The notes beneath the pieces are model-generated. The model did not search any database, had not been told where the DNA came from, and was given only the letters and a program-made list of their open reading frames with translations. The position numbers and the translations under genes were made by a program. Positions 42,776-52,648 of a stretch of 64,000 nt of DNA are shown piece after piece; the stretch's first letter is position 1, and each line of letters starts with the position of its first letter. The DNA is taken from the NCBI GenBank assembly GCA_025738555.1, contig JAOVFP010000007.1:1178001-1242000 (forward strand). Direction: 5' to 3'. The stretch is from Cyathus striatus. Taxonomy: Eukaryota > Basidiomycota > Agaricomycetes > Agaricales > Nidulariaceae.

Positions 42776-44300
42776 CTATAATTTATTAAAGCTTTCGAAA
42801 CCATGGAATGTGATCTGAAGAATTGTCGCAGAAAGAGCGACACCCCACAGCACTAAGGACTTTGCGGATGTGAAGTTCTTCAACCTCCGAGTGTATAGAG
42901 CAAATTGCCAGGACTGTATCCCGGTTCCGTACGTATTCTGTATCATGTCTACGTCAATCGTGTAGTCTGTACCACCAGCCGCTGTATCCGACGTCTTTGC
43001 TTTCGAGTCGCTATTATCGACATGTCCAATTTTACACGGGTGAAAATCCATGTGTAGTGGGGAATAGCTTTGGTTTGCACTATGTGGTAAATAAATTGTC
43101 ATTTCGCTCTCCTGTTCCGATTGAATGGGTACGTTCTTTAGCATCATTATTTCATTCGAAAAGCCACTACTCCCATCTGAATAAGTTTTCACACTAACAC
43201 ACTGAGGTGGAGATGGTAATGCAGTGTGCACTGGCGGCAGTGATGATGGCGGAGAGACCGCCATCTGAGAATTGAGCACGGTTACTGCCACCATACCAGT
43301 TGCAACGCCTGGTATGAATCCGCTTCTGCCAGATACTGTGAACAAATATTAAGATTCATCATCCACTATTCTATGTAGGAAACTTACCGTAAACATTAGT
43401 TTGATCTGAGAACGATGGATTATACATGTTAAAGTGATGAGCGTCTTTAAATGATGTTCCATGCATTTGGGCATTCGCATAATTGACATCTGAACTGTCC
43501 GCATTTTGCTTCTCAGGAACATAATTTGACGTATCGTAGGACGCTGAATAAGCTCCGTTGTCGGTTGTTGGTGAAGGTGGAGGAGTATCCTCGATTATGA
43601 TGACCTCTCGAAGTCTGCCATCGCTATCGACTTCCTGTACTTCGCTATAATTTACAGTATACTGGTGAGCACGGTTACCCTTGCGTGTTGCCACTGGTGG
43701 GGTTATGGAATTGGATGGAGAGGAATGGACATCTCTGGGTTCCGCTGAAGCGGAAGGACCATCTCGGTTTACTGAAAAGGGAGGAGTGTAATGCCTTTCT
43801 CTGGTTTCTGTTGAATCCGGAAAGGAATGATCGTCTCTGTTTTCTGCTGAAGCAGGACTATTTTGGTTTACATAGAAAGAAGGAGCACGAAAGATCGGAC
43901 TCAACTTGTCTGCTAACATGTCTCCTACTTTTTTAGGCCAATTCTGAAAAATCCTTTTGGTTGACTCGGGAGAAATGGTATGAAATTCTGCATTATCACT
44001 TATCCCAATATTCATGACACTCGATGTAAATGCTCCAGATCCTGCACTGTTTCTAACAGTATTCTTTTCCTGTGTTATGTAAGATATATATCAGTTAATC
44101 AAATAACTAATTGATGTTACCTTTGGTGCACTGAACGAAGTGATACTTGATGCTTCGTTGTTAGGTAGAAGGGAATGATATTCCATTCCTACATCGGATG
44201 GAGGAACTTCGACATCGAGTGAGTAAGACTTTGCGGTGTCTTGATTTGTGTCTTTCTTAAATGATTGAGACATTGCTATGCGGTTGAGCGTATTACGCAT
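42776..44300 (-). CDS. Putative NLR-partner membrane protein with shared short motif
   Basis: Exons 44300-44121, 44069-43388 and 43335-42776 (introns 51 and 52 bp, GT-AG) join in phase to 473 residues ending in TAG. The middle is disordered, Ser/Pro/Asp-rich. At the exon 2/3 junction lies SFKDAHHFNMYNPSFSDQ followed by TNVYV, which aligns without gaps to the NLR-1 N-terminal motif (10 of 26 positions identical: F, A, H, F, P, D, Q, N, Y, V). Directly after is a Gly/Val hydrophobic stretch (GFIPGVATGMVAVTVL). The C-terminus has another hydrophobic segment (SLVLWGVALSATILQITF), a likely membrane helix. No known enzyme domain is seen. By analogy with fungal NLR/effector pairs it could be a membrane-active effector, but this is inference. 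All exons are CpG-normal and free of stops. Confidence 0.75.
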
Positions 44301-44800
44301 GATACGAAGGGGAGGGAGTCTTACCGTTTAGCGGCACGTATATATGCAAACCGTGATGCTATCGATATACATGCTGTGTATGTATATGTCAATTCAAAAG
44401 CATAGCATATGGATGCATGGCACGCTGTTTATATTTAGCTTCTCATTTGATGGTCATATGGTGGAATTGATTAAGCAGTGAAAGGCACTTCTCTTTGATC
44501 AACATTCCGGACATATTTTGTCGGATAAGGTGGGGTTATATCTTTATCCAGACAAAAATTTCTCCGTATTACGAAGTTGTGTTTGACTACCTAGAGCAGT
44601 TTTCAAGATGTACTTCAACGTGGATCATCCCGAGGTCTTGCTGATTTGGTTAGAATCAATACCACTCTTTGGCACAAAATATGAATGTGCCTAGTGATTC
44701 TAGGGTGATTCTTTACATATAACCAAATGCTCCCTTGTTCTCGCAACGAGGCGGTGATAGAGACCCACATCCGTCAATACGGCGTCAATAGGTGGGTCAA
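44301..44800. promoter_or_regulatory. Upstream region of the membrane protein gene
   Basis: CpG-normal intergenic DNA with no reading frame of note. It should contain the promoter of the gene starting at 44300. A short repeat ATACGGCGTCAATA lies near 44777. No transcription factor site can be named safely. Confidence 0.35.
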
Positions 44801-44802
44801 CT

Positions 44803-45720
44803 TTAACCATGCTGTGGTGGCTTCCTTCGGTCAAGTATGGGATACCGGTATTCCCTAGATAACGACCGTCCATTGTATTCTTGAAAAATCACGTACCGTA
44901 GGGCCTCCCTATGCATACGAGCCAGCGACAAGAAAGAGGTTGTGATAATAGGAAGACAGGGATATCGAAGATGGAGATGGGGGTGGAACGAAGAAGGGAC
45001 ATCCGTGGTTGTTAGGGCTGGAGGTTGTAATCTGGGAGTGGACCTATGTAGAAAGTTATCGGCATGTAGGTACATAGGTCTTCCTTTTCTGCAAGACGTC
45101 CGAGGGTTCTTCGTGGGTGTACTTGCTCAAATATCGAACTGGTAATCTCTCTCTATTCAGACGTCCTGCTTGCCTAGCTATCCTTCTCTAACGGGCCACA
45201 GGTCGATCGTAAATGTCCTACCGTAGGGGTGAGACGTTGTCTACGTTCTGCAGGTATGTACAGCGAAATTCAAGATTTTCCCCAAGAAATGTTTCATTCG
45301 AGTCTTCTTGCTCTCCATTCATTCTGGCACGTATTTGGCACGCATCGCGTTGCTACTCTGGAGCAAAAAAAATGGTGATCATGTCTTCATTTTTGTAAAA
45401 TACGATACAAGTGCGATGCTTCACAGAAGTACAAGAAACCTGAACGATGCGCTCAGTGAGCAAGCATTGAAATGAGAGGACTGAACTTTACTTGCCGGTT
45501 ATTTACCGGTATCTCCCATCGACCTTTATGCTGCTGCATTTCTTTCAACAGTACTAGAGCCCTTAAATGCATACGATCCACTGAGGAGAAGAGAGGAGGC
45601 ACGAGAGAGCCTATACACTGCATTAGCGTCGGTGGTTTCAAGTTCGGCCCGTGATGAAAATCACACGCTCGGCAACGCCCGTCCTCGCTTCCGCCCCAAC
45701 ACTGCCCTTCCTCTGCTAAG
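44803..45720 (-). pseudogene. Decayed copies of the NLR-upstream small gene unit
   Basis: At 45150-45480 the words GACGTCCTGCTTGCCTAGCTATC, GGCACGCATCGCGTTGC, TGATCATGTCTTCATTT, CGATACAAG and GCGCTCAGTGAGCAAG follow the order of 39520-39870. A further partial copy lies at about 44815-44960 (GGCCTCCCTATGCATACGAGCC). Frames are broken. These copies are CpG-normal, in contrast to the CpG-depleted copy at 31.4-32.2 kb. Confidence 0.6.
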
Positions 45721-46000
45721 TCCGCTCGTTCTCTAACCATGATTCACTGTGCTTTTCTCTACTTTCTTTCTCTCCAGCTCTGTACGTCACAATATAACTC
45801 TTTTTATATTCTAGAATAAGCTTTGCAATAGATGATTGATGATCGATGATAATATGTATACCAAACGCCTGCATGACGCGAATGCATAAATCACACTCAG
45901 ATGGGTGCCTGGAAGGTGGATATGTATAGATGGGCGGTGCGTGGCTTTTTATCACTCTACTGCATACACTGATCTGAATTTGATCTAAATATATCATCAT
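45721..46000. other. Intergenic DNA
   Basis: This bit resembles 40230-40400 in composition and in the phrase CTGCATGACGCGAATGCAT against CTGCGTGATGTGAATGCAT. It belongs to the same duplicated unit and holds no gene. Confidence 0.4.
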
Positions 46001-46009
46001 TTCGCAGCA

Positions 46010-46830
46010 TTCGATACCAAACCGGCTGTGCATAGACAACCGTCATACGTTCCTTCCCTTCCCCCCTTCTACCCCCCTATCATATCTCATCCCTTCTCTT
46101 CATCGATCCAAATCACGCTCACACACTTCACGCACAGGCTGTGATAAGCTCTCGCAGGTGCATCACAATCGGACTGGCCCAACCCCGTATTTGGCCACTC
46201 TACGTGAGCCAACAGCCCACACGCACCCCACACTCTGGCCACCATATCTCATACCAGCTAATTCATGACAAACCTCATCCACGCCACGGAATACACTCGA
46301 TAGCCCATGCCGCCCACGTAGCTCCTGGTCGGCGACACTCCGCACACCTGCATCCAACTCCAACAGTATCAGACATTCCCCTCTCTTTTCTGCGGTGGTA
46401 CCGAGTTAGCTTGTCCTCCCACCACCGCCGAAGAGTCTGTCTGCAAAGCCCGCTAGTGCTAGTGCGAGATTGGGGTAGGTGAGAGGTGTAATCCGTGAGG
46501 TTAGAGGGGGAGCCGCCGTGGGTTTAACATACTTCGGGAAGGGTACGACCCCTCTTCACAGGCGTCGCAGCGTTCGATTGATGATCCAAGAAGCGGTAGT
46601 CGGAACCGTGAACTAATGCATTCAGCGAGGGTCACCTAGTGCAACGCTCAAGGAATTGGAAGGAGGGGTAGGTTGCGATTCCACAACCGCGCTCGATCAT
46701 TCCCATGCTCCGTCTCCCAGCTCACTTGAATTCCAATGCACAATGTCCCCGTAGCTAGAGGAAGAAGGGCACTACAGTACATCTTACTTACGACCTCCGC
46801 CTCCCACTGCCCCCTACAATTTCCTAGCAC
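46010..46830 (+). pseudogene. DUF6699 relic 4
   Basis: The phrase CAAATCACGCTCACACACTTC, CAGGTGCATCACAATCGGACT and GGCCCAACCCC aligns with the copy A intron 2 / exon 3 start. GGTACCGAGTTAGCTTGTCC and GTCTGTCTGCAAAGCCCG match the middle region. The domain is not recognisable. Plus strand. Confidence 0.6.
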
Positions 46831-46839
46831 ATAACGCTC

Positions 46840-47450
46840 TACCAGTCCGACCTCTTGCCCTCAAGCACATCTTCTACTACTCCCTCCCTCCTTCGATCGA
46901 AATCACACTAAATCGCTCCGCAGATCATGATAAGCCCCCGCCAGCGTAGCTCCCCAAGTCGATCCTTCCGCAGGAGACAACAGTGTACCTCCGAGCCTAT
47001 ACGTACCACTCTATTCCCGACCCGGTTTTGCTCCCGCTAGGCCCTGGCACTCATATAGCTCCTAGCCAACGGCATTACATCGCCTACCAGTCCAACGATA
47101 TGGATATTACACTACCCCCCTCGTATATACTCCATCGCTATCACGTTCGAATTCGGCCCATGGGCTGGGTTGGCTAGTTCCTCCTCTGCAGCATAATCCG
47201 TTTTCGGGACCTGCGAGTGCTGGACCGAGGTTGATTGAGAGTCCATAGGGTCGGTGGGAGGAGTTGCCTTAGGTTCAGCATGCTTTAGCTGACGGGGGAG
47301 GGCTGTATCGGTCCATCAGCGCACGACGGAGTCCAAATCGGACGAGGCACCGACACGTTCAGTGAACACAATCTCGCCAAATGTCCAAGAGATCGGAGCA
47401 GAGACCACATTTCTCCGTCTTTACGTGATCGCTTTCGTTTTCTAATCTCC
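46840..47450 (+). pseudogene. DUF6699 relic 5
   Basis: A further partial copy: CGATCGAAATCACACTAAATC, ATCATGATAAGCCCCCGCCAGCG, the region GGGCTGGGTTGGCTAG and CGACACGTTCAGTGAACACAATC mirror copy A from intron 2 to the DAFSEDNLAKR segment. Frames are disrupted. Confidence 0.55.
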
Positions 47451-47459
47451 AGGCCAGCA

Positions 47460-48281
47460 CTGAGCGCCACTCCACACGCCTATGAGTCCAACCGTATGGG
47501 ACGTTCATCGTCGTATTCGAACTCGTCGCCCGTGCTGAGTTAGCTTGTCGCACCACCTCCACAGAGAACGTTCGCCAGGCCTACGTGTGCGTGTGCGGAT
47601 AAGAGGTTGGGCGAGAGTCCATGGGGTTGGGGTGGGGAGCCGCTTTGGGTTCAGCGTGCTTCAGCAGAATGAGGAAGGGAAAGTGTTCTACACTACCCCT
47701 CATTCAGGAGACTGTATCGATCCATCAGCGCACCACGAAGTAGGGGTCGAACAAGGCGCACTGACGATTCAGTGATGACAATATTGAGAAGCATCCGAAA
47801 GACTTGAGCATTACTTACACTTACCCTTCATTATGTGGCTGTTTTTCCTTTCTTCTTTGAGCTCGCTCCTGCTAAAGCTCCCCGTACCGAGGCCACCACA
47901 GCATATCCTACGACCTGCGCCTCCCCTTCCCCCAGTATATCCTAAATCACATTATATCAACTCGCCCTCCGCCTCCAGTCTCTCTCCCTCTCACGCCCCC
48001 GCCTGCCCTGGCCTATCCCCACATGCGCTTCCGCACCCTCAGGCATAACCATGTCTGATCTCCTGCTATATCTCTTCAAAAAGCTAGAAGAATGGTTTCG
48101 CCAGGGGGTGTACTACACGGACGCGTTACAGAGCAGGGAGAGGGATGAACTGGGTCGAGCTGTGACAGTGAAGTATGCGGGGGTCATCGCACCTTGGACG
48201 GAGCGATGGGGTGCGCTGAGGGTCGATTTCTCGGGCGAGAAGTGCATGTTTGTGGGGATTGTGGAAGGAAGTATAGTGTAG
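47460..48281 (+). pseudogene. DUF6699 relic 6 with a readable domain end
   Basis: The 5' part (CCACTCCACACGCCTATGAG to CACAGAGAACGTTCGCCAGG) is degenerate. The last 230 bp remain open on the plus strand: MSDLLLYLFKKLEEWFRQG, VYYTDALQSRERDELGRAV and GALRVDFSGEKCMFVGI, the C-terminal half of DUF6699. It could be expressed only as a fragment. Its coding end is the best preserved of the plus-strand relics. Confidence 0.7.
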
Positions 48282-48660
48282 GAGTGGACGAAGCTACTGT
48301 AGGATCGGGGAGGTAGATGTGTGGGGCCTGGCGTGGTGGATTGATCGTCGTTCGGAACGATGGATGAATCGACGGCGGTCAGTGCGTTTGGAGTGGTCAC
48401 GTGATCTTGAATTACGCAAACGGGAAGTCAGTGAAGCGCATCAGTGGGTCTCTTTTGTTCTATCTTTAACCACCACAACTTATGTTCTCTGCCGTTACAT
48501 GGTGCAGCTCTCTATAACAGCATCCTGTTTCGATATTTAAACATTCGTAGTAACGTTGGAACGCTACGATAACCCTCATCGTCCTATATTAGTGTTCAAG
48601 AGGCAGTAGTACTGTACGCCCCGTATGATTCGTACTGTAGCTAATATGACAACTTCTCAA
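48282..48660. other. Intergenic DNA
   Basis: CpG-normal spacer with a GGTCACGTGATC palindromic core near 48394 (CACGTG), which also lies beyond the 3' ends of copies A and B. No gene is supported. Confidence 0.4.
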
Positions 48661-48667
48661 GACTTTG

Positions 48668-49035
48668 TCAACTATTTCCCATCGTTTCAACATCATTTTT
48701 GGTACCCTCAACACTTGATATTACTTGTGAGTTACCAGTGATATGTTTATTTGAGAATTTAGTATTAAGTAACATAGCTGTGTGGAGTCGGCGTTGGAGG
48801 CGGTCCACTTCACGGATCGTGCAGGGATCACATACACTCTTGAAGTTAAAATTGGGGTGCTTCCAATGGTCTACCAAGATAGTGGTGTCGCAGTGTCGAA
48901 GATATAGATCGATTTTTTTAGGCTAGAAGAGAAAGCAACTCACGACTGGACGATAGCAAGAATTAACGACACTGTCCGTGTGTTCGATGCAGAAGGTGAA
49001 ACTATTGAACGTTATACTTCACTCCAGAGCTCATG
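48668..49035. pseudogene. Exon-like fragments of unknown genes
   Basis: On the minus strand about 48926-48668 reads LYLRHCDTTILVDHWKHPN, VCDPCTIREVDRLQRRLHTA, ending in a possible GTGAGT donor region. On the plus strand 48940-49037 reads HDWTIARINDTVRVFDAEGE and TIERYTSLQSS to a stop. Both have coding-like composition but no recognised family, and neither could be extended. They are probably scraps of two genes. Confidence 0.3.
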
Positions 49036-49039
49036 AATC

Positions 49040-49734
49040 GGGTCATTATGAGTGCATTGTTTGAACAAGTAGAATGTCAAGGTACTTATAATACCAATAG
49101 AGTAACGATAACGGCTTACATTTACGGAGGGAGATGAATTTAGGTTTTGTAGTTCGGTATGATCGAGATATTACATTTTCAGTAGTTGAGCAATAACACG
49201 CAAGGAGCCCTCCAACCTCGTGCTTTATTGTTAGAAGTAAGCGTATCCACATTCAGACACCCATCAACATAAGTCTAATTTACGTATTTTAACATCCTAC
49301 CTATCACACCTACCCACTCTTCCTTCTACCACAATCATTCGACATTATTTTCTCCCATATTAACAGTTGTCCACTTACTAGATCCTTGACTACTACTGAC
49401 GCGTCAAGCCAGTGGCCTGAACTTCACACCATGTCTTACCGTTGTCGATTGCGGCTCGTTAACAATCCTCGAAGTGGAAAAGATGGTGGTCCTTGCATAA
49501 GTGTATGTACAGTAGCAGCGATCAGAACCGAAACGTACGAATAGTAATATATTCTTGTCTGGGCGATTCATCCGGCACTGATGATCTCATGATGGTATAA
49601 GCGGTCACCTACATGCTTTGACATCAGTATTGTCATGTCTATCATCGATGTGCGAAGGAAATTGCGAAGAGGTCAATGATAGAATAAAGTAAAATGGACG
49701 TACGGATACGTTTCCTATCAACGTTCATTTCAGA
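49040..49734. other. Intergenic DNA
   Basis: No gene is supported. The stretch is mixed in composition and ends at CACGTG (49736) beside DUF6699 copy B. Confidence 0.45.
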
Positions 49735-51161
49735 TCACGTGACGGCGAAAAACGCACAGACCACCGTCCATTGCTCCCAACGACCATGAAAAACCTCAGT
49801 GCCGTTCTTCATCTCTTCTCCCCAAATTACACATGAAAATGCTTCACCTCTGTTGCGTCTTGAACTCCCACCCCCCACACGCCCATCCACAACCCCCGCA
49901 AAAATGCAATCCTCGCCCAAAAAATCGACTCTCAAGACTCCGTGTCCGAGTAACCCACTATCACCCGCACATCGGACAGCCGCAGCGCGACCCAGTGCTT
50001 CCCTCTCCTTCCCACCTAATGCGTCTGTGTAATACTCCCCCTGTTGAATAGGTTCTTGCAGCTCTTCGTACAGGCATAGGAGAAGGTCAGAGATTGTTAT
50101 ACCCGAGGGAGTTGATACGCGTATAGGGATGGACCAGGGTAGGAGGGGGTGGGTTAAGGAGAGGGATTGGAGAGGTGGTAGGAGGGCTAGTTGGAATAGT
50201 GTTATTTGGGGGATGCTAGGGGGTGGTGGGAGGCGTAGGTCGTATGATATGTTATATGGTCCTTCTGCGTCTAGGTATGGTGATATTGTATATTTGGCTT
50301 CTCGAGCCGCCACTGATATCGAGCGAGAGTGAGAGCGTGCTCTGAGGGGGAATCGAAAGCGTCCTCGGAGGGAGGGAGCAGTGTAATCATCTCTCCAGTC
50401 TCCAGGCCTCTTCGCGAGATTGTCTTCGCTGAATGCGTCTGTGCCTCTCGTTCGACTCCGACTCCAAGGCGCACTGATGGATCGATGGAGTCCCGCTGAG
50501 TTAGGAGGAGCAAAGAACATCGGCTGATACATCCCCCCTCCCCCTCCCCCTCCCATATCTCCATTGTGTTGCACCCAAGGAGGCTCATCCTGCCTCCCCC
50601 ACGGACCCTCACCCAACGTCGCACCAGCACTCGCTGGCCTGGCAAACGGACTCTGTGGAGGGGGAGCAAGCCAACGCGGTACCGGGGCCGAGTTGGAGTG
50701 CGATAGTGGGGGAGCGGAGACGAGGGGTGGTATATCCCATACGCTTGGGCTTGCCGGTGTATGGAGCGGCGCTGGCCAGGAGGTTGGTTGATGCCACGGT
50801 GAGGAGGGGGATTCCAGGGAGCAGAGGACGCTTGCCATGGGGATGGGGATGCGGGTAGCCAGGGCAAGTGTGGGGCAGGATCGTTGCCTGCTGAGGTCGA
50901 GGGACCGAATGTGGGGTTGGGCCAGCCGGATTGAGGCCCCGGTGCACCAGGGGGTGCTGACCATGGTCTGTAGGTGAATTGTGTGAGTGTGATTGAGATT
51001 GAGGGAAGAGGGGAGGGGACGTACGGTGCTTGAGTTTGAGAGGGAGGAGGGATGAAACCGTTTTGTTGTCGTGCGCCGGGGAATGCGTGGAGTAGATCGT
51101 CTGTTGATCCGATTAGGATCTCTGGTCCACGTTCCGAATGAAAAGAATACACACTGTTCAT
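49735..51161 (-). pseudogene. DUF6699-domain gene copy B, frameshifted
   Basis: Structure and splice sites match copy A: exon 1 51161-51155, a 54-bp intron, exon 2 51100-51025, a 56-bp intron, exon 3 from 50967. In exon 3, near 50810, one base is missing (AGGGGGATTCC against AGGGGGCATTCC in copy A). This moves the Pro-rich N-terminus out of frame with the DUF6699 domain. Downstream the domain is intact (ITISDLLLCLYEELQEPIQQG, HGVLRVDFLGEDCIFAGV) and continues into a longer, unrelated C-terminus than copy A. A shorter protein from an internal start could still contain the domain. Confidence 0.75.
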
Positions 51162-51550
51162 TCTTATCCTTTCCTATCGTATCCTATCCTATTGTTCCTT
51201 CGATAACGTATCTGATAAGTAAGTTCTTGCAGCGGGTAGTGTCGAGTTGCAGTGTTGGTGTTGTTGAGAGGAGAGAACGAAGTGGCCTGTACACTCGAGG
51301 TAATAAAGCAAAAGCTGGCGGATAACAAGGGTCTGTACAAGCTGTACAAGAATGGCACTGGATGAGTTGCCATCGAAGCACATCGCCCCGACCTTGTGCA
51401 TGAGTGTCTCAGCGTCTTCTCAGCGTTCCCACTGGGCCTGCGGTTTCCGAAAACGGCGCCCAGCGGAGGATGACAGCGCTAATGCACAGCCTCTGTTTGT
51501 GTACTTGTATTGTGCGGGGGCTTTGGAGTGTGGGTCTGAATGCCAAATAA
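49850..51550. repeat. Segmental duplication, copy B
   Basis: Near-identical to 11500-13247, same strand. The region around 51365-51550 (upstream of the gene) is almost base-for-base identical to 13060-13245. Copy B has several small differences, including the exon 3 deletion and a shorter glycine tract. Confidence 0.9.
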
Positions 51551-51554
51551 GATA

Positions 51555-52441
51555 ATAAGGCCGGCAAGCGGCAGGGCCCACTACCTTCCCCTGTCGCTGT
51601 CATAAACACACTGAAACACGTGCACAGTGGCATACTTTAGTGGACTTTCACTGGTCTTGTGTGTAGTACTTGATTTTTTTCAAGGACTGGTAAAGGTTTA
51701 GGAAGACCAGTGACAGCAGGTGATTCATATATCTTTAGATGATTGAGTCTCTGTTTGATGGACTCAAGTCCATAAGAATTACTGGCAAGATATTTGGACT
51801 AATGGAAACTGGGTTAAGTGTGTAGATGTGATGAAGAAGCTGTCATATATATTTTAAAAGACTAAATAATACAAGGGTCCATTTTTATTTATAAGGTTAG
51901 AATTAGACAAGTAGAAACAATATGTTAGTTGTAGATTTTTTGAAGACATTAAGGAAAGGGTTTTTTGGGGAGGTGGAAGTAGATAAGTAGGATAAGAAAT
52001 TATTAAAAGCAGAATTGTACTAATTATAAATTTTTACTATGTGATGTGTGAGATTGTGTAAGGTCTTGACTTTGCAGAGCTCTGACATCAACAATCAATG
52101 CAGTCACATGATACAAACACTGTCACATGGACTGTCCATGCAATGATGACTTTACTTCCATATGCCTCCTCTCCCTTCATTGGTTTCTGCTCTCTCACGC
52201 TTCCACTTTGACATATGGTACCAACAGCCACACCAGTACCACCTCCCTCAAGACTCACACAATCACTAATGTTCTCCTTTCCCCTTACTCACTTTCCATA
52301 TTCTCTTACTCACCTTCTCTACTCAATACAAAACCTTTCTCCTCTTTCCTGACTTGATACTTACTTTATCTGACTTGATAGATTCATTCTGACTCATTAA
52401 TCATCTCATAGATACATATATAAACCACAGTAAAGTACATA
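51555..52441. other. CpG-poor spacer
   Basis: A GGCMGGCAAGCRGCAGRGCCCACTACC phrase at 51561 recurs at 59569. Beyond it the DNA is AT-rich with no gene. The CpG-normal zone ends sharply at about 51600. Confidence 0.5.
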
Positions 52442-52648
52442 CTGTACTAATCAAAATACTTCGGCAGTCACACATCACGATGCTACCCAATGTGCCGAAA
52501 TTTGGTACATGTCACGCGTCATGAGAGCAACTGATGAAGGTTCAAATGGTTCAAAAAAATCTTCGATTTCAAGCTTTAAACCCCCCCAAAATCGCCTCCT
52601 ACATACTCTAGCTATATTCTGGACATCGTAAGATTAAATAGAAGGCAC

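Noticed and set aside
43685..43936. Plus-strand frame opposite the membrane-protein gene
   Set aside because: The minus-strand exon with consistent splice sites and motif explains the region.
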